From contig MVQD01000086.1 of the NCBI GenBank assembly GCA_002067095.1, forward strand, positions 1 to 64,000: a stretch of DNA of 64,000 nt. Reading direction: 5' to 3'. Each line of letters opens with the position of its first letter. Position 1 is the first letter of the stretch. The position numbers and the translations under genes were made by a program. This document shows positions 54,681-62,286 of the stretch, piece by piece. The DNA is from Methanoregulaceae archaeon PtaB.Bin056. Lineage in GTDB: Archaea; Halobacteriota; Methanomicrobia; Methanomicrobiales; Methanospirillaceae. The notes under the pieces were generated by a model that worked only from the letters and a program-made list of their open reading frames with translations, made no database searches and had not been told where the DNA came from.

Positions 54681-57600
54681 ATGTCCTCTTCCAATACATG
54701 TCCAGGACTGTCAGACTTCCACCCGGCCATTGCAGGGCGTCCGAGCTCTCTCCTGAGCACCTCTCCAAGAGACCTGGGGAGATCGGCAATGTCGTGGACC
54801 CATGTCCCGTACGGCCTATACGTGTCCTCGATCATCTCCATGTCCGGCCCCACTCCCCATGCAAAGATGCGGATGTCATTGTGGCGGGAGAGGATCTCCT
54901 TCATCTGTGTCCTCCCCCCGACCCCCGACTGGCCGTCAGATATGAGAAAGATCATACGGTTTTTTCCCTGTGAATCCCGAAGCCTGGCCATCCGGTCGAG
55001 TGCGCTGCCGACGGCACCGACATCATTGGTACCCCCGGACGCATGGATGACCTGCCGGATACAGAAACATCCCTGCTGAATGGTCCAGTCGTCCTGGTAG
55101 CGCTTCAGGGGGATATACTCGGAGTCGGTAAATGCTGCAATCTCGAACCGTATGCCTGTGACATGGCTGAGCGCCTCCCCAAAGAGAACGACAGCCTGGA
55201 GCGTGGCATCCAGTTTCTTCGACACGGTCTCGTCATGCATGCTGCTGCTCGCATCGACGAGGAGGGAGATGGTCCACCGGGCCTTGTCCTCCTGGCGGCC
55301 GGTCTCCTTGAATATCCGCATCGTGGTCCTGACCGCCGCGAGGTTCTCCTCGTCGATGTCGTCTCCGGTCGCAAGTTCAGTCAGGTCCAATGTCGCCAGA
55401 TCTTTCTGGAACGCCTGCTGGATGTTCTTCCTGGCCACTCCGACCAGGCCGGCGACCGGCTGGTAGAACCGCTGGTACAAGGCGTAATCGTCCTGCCCTA
55501 CAGCGAGGTACTCGTAGAGGGCGACCTGCCGGACCCTTTCTGCACTCTCGTCCAGAGTCTCCCATTCACTCCTCGTCCGTTCCCGGAGGGTGGTGAGGTA
55601 TTGTTCTGCCTCCCGCGTAAGGGCGAGCTTTTCCTGTTCAAAGCGTTTTTCAGTGGTATCCCGAGAGATCCGGGAAGATGACGATCCGCTCACGTTCTCT
55701 TCTCGATCATCCCCGTAAATGGCATCGAAGTAGGAGAAACTCTCCCAGAGTTCAGGGCTTGATACGGCGTCCGGAACAAACGCGGGTTCCAGGCGCCCCG
55801 TGGCAGGCAGTTCCCCGGCCTCACTCGTATTTCCGCCTGCGGTTTCGGGAAGCCGTACCCTTGCCTGCCATTCACCGGCTTCTGGTTCGGGCACTGTCCC
55901 TGCGACACGCTGGAACTCGGCCCCTTTCTCCTGCAGGGCAGAGAGGGCTTCTCTTGTCATTCCGATGCGGGAACCGGTGTCCTGCCTCTCCATCCCGGGA
56001 AGCTCTGCCATGTGTTCAAGTGCCGTTGCCATTTTACGGTATTTTCGTGCAGCCCGGCAGATATCGCGGGAGAGCGTGAGCAGTGCATTCCATTCCTCCC
56101 CCCTCTTCCCCCGATCCCCCCCGGACTCAGGGCCGGGCGGGGACCCATGCGACGCAGCAGGGCCCAGGTTCCTGATATCCTCTTTGATCCTGTCAGCCAT
56201 GCTCTCAAGATGCCGTGCTGATCTCCCGAGTTGACGGCAGGTGTCAGGACTTCCGCGATCCCGCGACACTCCCCCGGAGGCAAGGGTATCAAGGAGTTCG
56301 CTGCTCTCCTGGCATTCCCTGACAAAACGACTGGCAATGTCCTTCACCGAATCACTGTTTCTCCGGGGCCCCTCCGAAACATGGCCCGGGACTTGCTCGC
56401 CGTCTCTTTCCTCCCGCATGTCCGGGCGGGGTGTACCGGTCCCCCCGTCTTGGGCAGTCCCCTCATGGGCAGACGTGATGGGAACCTTGTACTCTTCATC
56501 GTCCAGGAATCCTGATTTCCTCCCGGAAAGTATCTTCCCGGCCGTATTCGCGCGGGGTGCATGCGGTCCCGGGACCTGCAATCCAAATGCCGAAACCGAC
56601 GAAAGGGGGACAATGCCGGGGTGCGGTGCTTCAGGTCTCCCGGGCAGACGTCCCGTAGTTTTGCCGGATACAGGTTCCTGTACGAATAGCGGAGCGCACA
56701 ACGGCAGGATCTCGTCCATGACTATCTTTTGGCACTCCTGGTCGGTAAGGTGAAGATTGCTGACTTTTTCCCGGGCATTTCGTGTCCCGTCCAGAACGAG
56801 TTGAACAGCAGGTGAGCGCCGCGTGTCCGGCCTTATCCCCACCCTTGATTCTAAGAGCACCTCTGCAAGGAACTGGTCGGCAGGTGGGAGCAGGTGGACT
56901 CTTGCGCGATCTGCACAGAAATCGGGCTCTCCTGATACAAGGGAATAGAACCGGTTCAGCCAGGTAGCGGCCCCGGGATGGACTGCCAGTCCCTTGCGGA
57001 CCGCACGATGGTTTCCGGTTACTGCGAAAAGGAGCGATATCCAGCTCTTGGGCAGGGAGGACTCCATCGCAATCGGGGGCCGAAAACCGAATATGGACCT
57101 GTAATATGCCTCGATTGCAAGCGCCAGGGCCGATTCCCTCTCCATGTATGCCAGGTCCCTCGGGTCATACACGAGGACTTCCCGTTCGTTTATGACTTCC
57201 AGCGGGAAAATGCGTGCACTACCTTGCGTAAACGGGAAACATCGCCACGAGTATTTCCCGGTGAGGACATTCAGAAGGTGCCTGATCTCCCGAACAGTCT
57301 CGTCAAGGCTGCGGACAAGGTCTGGCCCGGGCTGTGCACGTCCAGAAGGCTGCGATGCCGCCTCCCGAAGGAAATCAAGAAATATTCGTGGCAGGCTGGA
57401 AGAGGTGTTGCTCGTGGGCCCATGCGGTTCATCGGATGTTGAATCGCCTTTGCCTTGACCACATGCAAACCCCGCAAGCACGTGCCCGGCACACTGCTCA
57501 AGGTCTGGTTGGACCATCTCCCTTTCCCCTGTGGATAGGGACTGGATGATACTGTCTGCAGCCCGGTAGAATACCCTGACATCTCGCGCCTCACCGCACT

Positions 57601-58384
57601 GCCGGATCGCCTGCCCTGATGTGAAGAGCGCAGCGGTCAATGGGGGCGAGTCCTTCAGGAAAATCTCTACACCACCATCTCCCCCGGATCCAATGATGCC
57701 GAGGTCCCCGATCGCCTGGTGCACGAGGCCTGGGAAATGCGTACCCGGGAGGGAATGGGCATGAACAAGGTAACAATAGACGGCTCTTGAGACCTTTGCA
57801 CAGAACGTGGCACGGTCGACACCCAGGGGGAGAGGAATCCACCCTCCAGCGGCAGCATTGCTCCAGAAAAAGGGGGGAAGATCCAATCCCGCCGATTCCA
57901 GGAGAAGAATGGTGGGAAACCTCTGCATGCGCGTGATGTCCGGGGAGAGGATGTCGGGAAGAGTGAGGGGGCGGGCAGCTGAACGAAGCGTCTCCTCGAG
58001 TTCCACGGGGTCGGGTGGCGCCAGGGCCCATGCCCAGTCACGGCATATCCTGCCGACCATGGACGCCTCTTCTGCAGTGATCCCACCTCCCATCAGGGGG
58101 ACCAGGTCAAGCACGTCAATAATTCCGGCAACCGTTTCTTTCCCGGAACCTAACCCGTGAATGGCGATCCCCGCCAGTTCTTCACGCGATATCCCAGACT
58201 CCCTGATGATGGAAATATGACGGGAGATTTTTTCAAGTGCCGTATGGTATCGTTTTGGATCCGCGGGTGCGACAAGCGCATCCATTGTGACCTCGTGTTC
58301 GGAACAGCTGTCGAGGAGTTCAACAAGAGAACGGCAGATCTCATCGATCTCAAAGAGAATAGGAGCCCTGGCTCCCTCATCCAT
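54668..58384 (-). CDS. vWA-domain protein, CobT/NorD-like
   Basis: About 1238 residues from the ATG at 58384, which follows GGGGAGCG; ATGs at 58432 and 58513 lack such a site. The C-terminal domain (about 1037-1220) is a vWA fold with the MIDAS motif D-A-S-S-S (D at 55255-55253), threonine in 'GGTND', and D in 'ISDGQS'. The segment before it ('ATGDDIDEENLAAVRTTMRIFKE') looks like CobT/NorD relatives. The first 800 residues are helical, rich in charged residues, and of unknown family. It would bind the AAA+ partner via the vWA domain and bring substrate. Translational coupling to the next gene is likely. Confidence 0.82.
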   Translation of the reverse strand: MDEGARAPILFEIDEICRSLVELLDSCSEHEVTMDALVAPADPKRYHTALEKISRHISIIRESGISREELAGIAIHGLGSGKETVAGIIDVLDLVPLMGGGITAEEASMVGRICRDWAWALAPPDPVELEETLRSAARPLTLPDILSPDITRMQRFPTILLLESAGLDLPPFFWSNAAAGGWIPLPLGVDRATFCAKVSRAVYCYLVHAHSLPGTHFPGLVHQAIGDLGIIGSGGDGGVEIFLKDSPPLTAALFTSGQAIRQCGEARDVRVFYRAADSIIQSLSTGEREMVQPDLEQCAGHVLAGFACGQGKGDSTSDEPHGPTSNTSSSLPRIFLDFLREAASQPSGRAQPGPDLVRSLDETVREIRHLLNVLTGKYSWRCFPFTQGSARIFPLEVINEREVLVYDPRDLAYMERESALALAIEAYYRSIFGFRPPIAMESSLPKSWISLLFAVTGNHRAVRKGLAVHPGAATWLNRFYSLVSGEPDFCADRARVHLLPPADQFLAEVLLESRVGIRPDTRRSPAVQLVLDGTRNAREKVSNLHLTDQECQKIVMDEILPLCAPLFVQEPVSGKTTGRLPGRPEAPHPGIVPLSSVSAFGLQVPGPHAPRANTAGKILSGRKSGFLDDEEYKVPITSAHEGTAQDGGTGTPRPDMREERDGEQVPGHVSEGPRRNSDSVKDIASRFVRECQESSELLDTLASGGVSRDRGSPDTCRQLGRSARHLESMADRIKEDIRNLGPAASHGSPPGPESGGDRGKRGEEWNALLTLSRDICRAARKYRKMATALEHMAELPGMERQDTGSRIGMTREALSALQEKGAEFQRVAGTVPEPEAGEWQARVRLPETAGGNTSEAGELPATGRLEPAFVPDAVSSPELWESFSYFDAIYGDDREENVSGSSSSRISRDTTEKRFEQEKLALTREAEQYLTTLRERTRSEWETLDESAERVRQVALYEYLAVGQDDYALYQRFYQPVAGLVGVARKNIQQAFQKDLATLDLTELATGDDIDEENLAAVRTTMRIFKETGRQEDKARWTISLLVDASSSMHDETVSKKLDATLQAVVLFGEALSHVTGIRFEIAAFTDSEYIPLKRYQDDWTIQQGCFCIRQVIHASGGTNDVGAVGSALDRMARLRDSQGKNRMIFLISDGQSGVGGRTQMKEILSRHNDIRIFAWGVGPDMEMIEDTYRPYGTWVHDIADLPRSLGEVLRRELGRPAMAGWKSDSPGHVLEEDICSN

Positions 58385-58513
58385 CGCTCCCCAGCCGTTA
58401 TTGCCTCTGTATGCGGACTGTTCCTTTCCCATGGGATCTTGCTGTGTGGTTTTCCTGCTCTGCCTTTTATTGTGTAATTGTTGGCAGGGAAATGGCAAAA
58501 GTGCATGGATCAT

Positions 58514-58671
58514 GACATGAAAGAGGTGTCACGTGCGTGACCCATGGGAAGGTTGACGGATCATGCCGATGGACAACACCCTGGAAAAATGAGAGAAGGG
58601 TGCAGGGAGTGATGGCCTTTTACGATGCAGGATGCCTGAGACAATCAAAAAGAGAGGAGGGGACTTCGTGC
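58514..58671. other. Short intergenic region
   Basis: Includes the promoter of the vWA gene on the minus strand and the tail of the MarR remnant. No separate element recognised. Confidence 0.3.
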
Positions 58672-59235
58672 TCATCCGACACGTACGAGTCGGCGAATGA
58701 ACAAGCCTTCCCAGGAGTACCCTATAATTCCGCCGATGATGTGTCCGGCAACAATGTACGGGCGTGCCGGGCCTGCCATCATTCCGGCCTGCCCGCAATC
58801 ACCTCCGGCGAAATGAATACTGTGTCGTGCCATCGCGCGCATGTGCTCCCGCATCAGATCCCGGTCTTTTGGGGGGATTGAAGAAAGGAGAGTCTCCTCC
58901 CACTCGTCATTCACCTTGTGGATCTCCGCGATGACCTCCTTTCCCTTTTCTGTCCGGAAAAGACGATACGCACGCCGGTTTCTGGCATCAGTCCTCCGTC
59001 AGATGAACCCCTCTTCTTCGAGCCGGCGGACGGCCACGGGCAATGGTTACCTTGTCAAGGTAAAGAACCGGGCAAAGGTTTCCCGTATCATCCCATCCCT
59101 TCGGGACAGGAACATCAGTATCGGGGATTGCCCTGCAGAAATGCCCCTTGGTTTCAGGCGTGTATTAAGGAGAATGAGGTGGTACCTGTTATTAAAGGAG
59201 AACAGTTCCCCCATTTGAAGATCCTGGTGCAAAGG
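58672..59235 (-). pseudogene. MarR-type regulator gene with multiple disruptions
   Basis: Assembled from different frames, the strand gives a MarR protein: 'YHLILLNTRLKPRGISAGQSP' then 'MFLSRRDGMIRETFARF', then in another frame 'LDKVTIAR', then 'AVRRLEEEGFI' followed by a TGA and directly 'RRTDARNRRAYRLFRTEKGKEV' and 'WEETLLSSIPPKDRDL'. These are the MarR dimerisation, recognition helix and wing segments in order. At least two frame changes (near 59060 and 59035) and one in-frame TGA (near 59000) disrupt it, so it is non-functional. It precedes the CDF gene, which it may once have regulated. Confidence 0.75.
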
Positions 59236-59389
59236 GTTTCAATACCATTACCATCCGCACAGGTATCGTGTAAAGTTGTGTATGCAACAGTTGTCGTATC
59301 ACCCAAAAAAAAGAGAGAAGTACCTCGTTTCCACGACGAAAGAACAGGTCAATACCTTTTTCGCAAGAGAAGAGGATTGAAAAAAAGGA

Positions 59390-60316
59390 ATGACGATGAC
59401 GGGCCAGACCCATTCCCAGGCTGAAGACATAAAAAAACCTCATAATAACGATCTGCGCCTGGTGAAGCAGGCCCTCATTCTCACCGTAATTTTTCTCACC
59501 ATCGAAGCCATCGGGGGATACCTCTCGGGTTCTCTCTCGCTTTTCAGTGACGCAATCCACATGCTCAGTGACGTCTCAGCCCTTCTGCTCACCTTCGGTG
59601 CGTTGCGACTGGGCCAAACTATGCCCTCAAAGAGGCGGACATTCGGATATCATCGTGTCGAGACAACTGCAGCCTTTGCAAACGCGTGCATTCTCATCCT
59701 CATCGCGGCGTGGATCCTCTGGGAAGCGGTCCAGCGCATTTCGGCACCGTCTCCTGTTCAGGTCTCCCTCATGCTTCCTGTTGCGGTGGTTGGATTCATC
59801 GTGAATCTGTACATCGCATTACGGATGCATGGGAGCCACGACCTTTCCGTGAAAAGCGCATACCTGCACGTCCTTGCCGACTCTCTTTCATCTGCAGTGG
59901 TGATCATCGCCGGGGTGGTGATCATGTTCACAGGAGAGGTGCGATTGGATCCCGCCCTCTCGATGCTCGTCTCTCTTTTCATCATCGGATCGGCGATCCC
60001 GGTGATCAGGATGAGCGGGGCAATTCTCCTCCAGTTCGCCCCGCCGGACGTCGATTTTTCTGCCCTCATCGCAGATATTGAATCGGTCCCGGGGGTGGAG
60101 GGCGTGCACAATGTCCATCTCTGGAGCCTGTGCTCGCACACGAATGTACTTGACGCCCATATCTACACCTGTGTGGAGCGGGTTGCGGACCAGGAGGTGA
60201 TAAAACAGGAGATAAAGCAACGGCTGGAAAAGTACAGGGTCTATCACTCGACCCTTGAGTTCGAATGCAACGAATGCAAAGACTGTTCGGTGGTGCGGCC
60301 TTTCAGGTCTCCATGA
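59390..60316 (+). CDS. CDF-family cation exporter (ZitB/CzcD-like)
   Basis: 308 residues. Six helices; the metal sites are D-x3-H-x3-D-like 'SDAIHMLSDVSALLL' in TM2 and 'HVLADSLSSAVVIIAG' in TM5. The C-terminal cytoplasmic domain has 'HNVHLWSLCSHTNVLDAHI' and ends in 'FECNECKDCSVV', a cysteine-rich tail unusual for CDF proteins that might sense metal. It exports Zn2+, Cd2+ or Co2+. Located next to the MarR remnant and the second ArsP-like permease. Confidence 0.9.
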   Translation: MTMTGQTHSQAEDIKKPHNNDLRLVKQALILTVIFLTIEAIGGYLSGSLSLFSDAIHMLSDVSALLLTFGALRLGQTMPSKRRTFGYHRVETTAAFANACILILIAAWILWEAVQRISAPSPVQVSLMLPVAVVGFIVNLYIALRMHGSHDLSVKSAYLHVLADSLSSAVVIIAGVVIMFTGEVRLDPALSMLVSLFIIGSAIPVIRMSGAILLQFAPPDVDFSALIADIESVPGVEGVHNVHLWSLCSHTNVLDAHIYTCVERVADQEVIKQEIKQRLEKYRVYHSTLEFECNECKDCSVVRPFRSP

Positions 60317-60488
60317 ATGGCCAGGGTTCGGAAGGGACATTGAATTTTTATTCCGACAGCCGGATCCTGAGAAGAAGTCTTTTTCGCTTCATACGCCCCG
60401 AAAAAAGCCTATTTTTGCACTATGCAGTATATAGAATATTTTACGGTGGGGATTAAATATTTGAATATGCGAATATAATAATGTTACA
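60317..60488. other. Promoter region of ArsP-like permease
   Basis: 172 bases, AT-rich. Two direct GAATAT hexamers around 60464-60477 lie next to the TATA-like TTAAATATTT and precede the permease start at 60489; they may be a repressor contact. Confidence 0.4.
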
Positions 60489-61664
60489 ATGACTGCCATC
60501 AACGACCTTGTCACATCAGGCCAGTTCTTCCTCACAATTGCCGCGGAACTCATTCTGCTTTTTATCGGGATCAGTTTTCTCGTAGGCCTCATCCAGGAAT
60601 ATGTGCCGGAAGAGAAGATCAGGCGTGCGCTCACCACCAGGCACATCATGACCGGGACTGCCCTTGGTGCAGTGTTTGGTGCACTCACCCCTTTCTGCTC
60701 GTGTTCGACAATTCCCATACTATTAGGGTTGATCAGGTCAAAAGTCCCGTTCGGGGCATGCATGGCCTTTCTTTTCGCATCGCCTCTCCTGAACCCGATC
60801 ATCGTCTTCATGATCCTCGCATTCTTCGGGCTCGCGCCGACGCTGATCTACTGCACCATGACATTCTGTATCGCAGTGTGCTCCGGCATCGTGCTCGAAC
60901 GCCGTAATTTTCTCCGTTATGTAAAGCCAATCGGAACAGGGAAGGGGAAGAGTATAGGTTCTCCACTATCCAGCGGGTGTTCCTGTACCAATGCTCCCAC
61001 ACCTGCAGTATCATCTTCCTGCTGTTCAGAGAGCCCTGTCATACCCCCGGTTGTACCATCGCCTGGATGTTCTTGCAACACAGAACAGAGTCTTCCCCCT
61101 GCGGGGTCAACAGCCTGCTGTCCTGGCAGTCCTGTTGCCCAACCGGGACATGAATCCACCGGGAGCTTCTTCAATGCGGCACCCACACCAGGGTCCGGGT
61201 GCTGCAGCAGGGATACCGGTGCACCCTCCCTGCACCGTACGCGTATATATTCAGCACTCCATTCTGCGCTGTCGCTCTTCCGGCAGGTACTTCCGTACCT
61301 CATCCTCGGTGCTGCAATTGGTGCCTTTATCTACGGGTTCGTGCCGGAAGACCTGATTGTGGCACTTGCCGGCCCTGGCAATCCCCTGGCAATCCCGGTC
61401 GCCGCAATTATCGGCGTCCCGATGTACATACGGGCAGAGACTATAATCCCCATCAGTGCCGTGCTCCTCGCAAAAGGCATGGGGATCGGTGCGGTCATGG
61501 CACTCATCATCGGGGGAGCAGGGGCAAGCATCCCGGAAGTGACGCTCCTTGCCTCGATCTTTGAGAAGAGACTCGTCGCAGCATTCGTGGTCACGATTGT
61601 CGGGGTTGCGATCCTGACCGGGTTTCTCTTCCAGGTTCTCCAGACCACTGGAGTGTTCGGATGA
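60489..61664 (+). CDS. ArsP-like permease with cysteine-rich insert
   Basis: 391 residues. The permease core has 'GALTPFCSCSTIPILLGLI' (Cys70, Cys72), 'ASPLLNPIIVFMILA' and 'GVPMYIRAETIIPISAVLLAKG', as in the COG0701/ArsP family. Between the two halves, residues 164-239 form a hydrophilic Pro/Ser loop with ten cysteines in five close pairs (C-S-C, CC, C-S-C, CC, CC), longer than in the homologue at 42763. The loop probably binds metalloid or metal in the cytoplasm. It stands directly before an ArsR gene. Confidence 0.88.
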   Translation: MTAINDLVTSGQFFLTIAAELILLFIGISFLVGLIQEYVPEEKIRRALTTRHIMTGTALGAVFGALTPFCSCSTIPILLGLIRSKVPFGACMAFLFASPLLNPIIVFMILAFFGLAPTLIYCTMTFCIAVCSGIVLERRNFLRYVKPIGTGKGKSIGSPLSSGCSCTNAPTPAVSSSCCSESPVIPPVVPSPGCSCNTEQSLPPAGSTACCPGSPVAQPGHESTGSFFNAAPTPGSGCCSRDTGAPSLHRTRIYSALHSALSLFRQVLPYLILGAAIGAFIYGFVPEDLIVALAGPGNPLAIPVAAIIGVPMYIRAETIIPISAVLLAKGMGIGAVMALIIGGAGASIPEVTLLASIFEKRLVAAFVVTIVGVAILTGFLFQVLQTTGVFG

Positions 61665-61705
61665 ACGAGCACGACTTTATTCGCCAAAAAAGGATATGGT
61701 AGTGT

Positions 61706-62098
61706 ATGACTTCCGGGAAGTTTCGCCGTGGTGGGACCGCGCTTCATGCCTATACCACCATCTTCAAGGCATTATCGGATGAAACACGCCTCAGGATCTA
61801 TCTCCTCTTGGGAGAGGGCGAGCTCTGCGTCTGCCAGATCCAGGTCGCACTCGGGATGTCCCAGACCAAGATATCACGGCATCTTACAGTACTGCGGAAT
61901 GCGGGCCTTGTTTTCGCCCGGAGGGACGGTCTCTGGATGTATTATTCGCGTACGGTCCCGGGTCCCCGCTCCCTTGGAAAATTTTTACCCCAACTCTCAC
62001 ACTGGCTTGAATCTGATGAAAAACTCATGGCATCGGTTGTGTCAGACCCGCAATATGCGACACTGTCCCTGGAAGAAGTTGCGCGCATCGCAAAGTGA
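61706..62098 (+). CDS. ArsR-type metalloid repressor
   Basis: 130 residues. The winged helix 'KALSDETRLRIYLLLGEGELCVCQIQVALGMSQTKISRHLTVLRNAGLV' carries the Cys41-Val-Cys43 sensing motif found in arsenite-type ArsR proteins. It lies 41 bases after the permease, so the two are cotranscribed. A TTCAA-N6-TTGAA palindrome, a possible binding site, is 46 bases beyond its stop, upstream of cooS. Confidence 0.92.
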   Translation: MTSGKFRRGGTALHAYTTIFKALSDETRLRIYLLLGEGELCVCQIQVALGMSQTKISRHLTVLRNAGLVFARRDGLWMYYSRTVPGPRSLGKFLPQLSHWLESDEKLMASVVSDPQYATLSLEEVARIAK

Positions 62099-62143
62099 CC
62101 TGTACCGGAGAGAATTCCCGAATTTTTTCCTGCTCATAAATAG

Positions 62144-62159
62144 TTCAAATTTTTTTGAA
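62144..62159. promoter_or_regulatory. Palindrome TTCAA-N6-TTGAA ahead of cooS
   Basis: Perfect 5-bp inverted repeat with a six-base spacer, 127 bases before cooS, between TATA-like CATAAATAG (62135-62143) and AATAACCTTTAT (62158-62169). Same core as sites at 38501 and 42608. Confidence 0.65.
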
Positions 62160-62286
62160 TAACCTTTATTTCTTCCCACGCGTATCGTCCCATGATAAAA
62201 GGAAGTATCTCATAATTGACGCTGGTCGTCATGAACCATGCAGCACGTCGAAGAAACCCGCTTGATTGAAATGATGTGATATCGCT

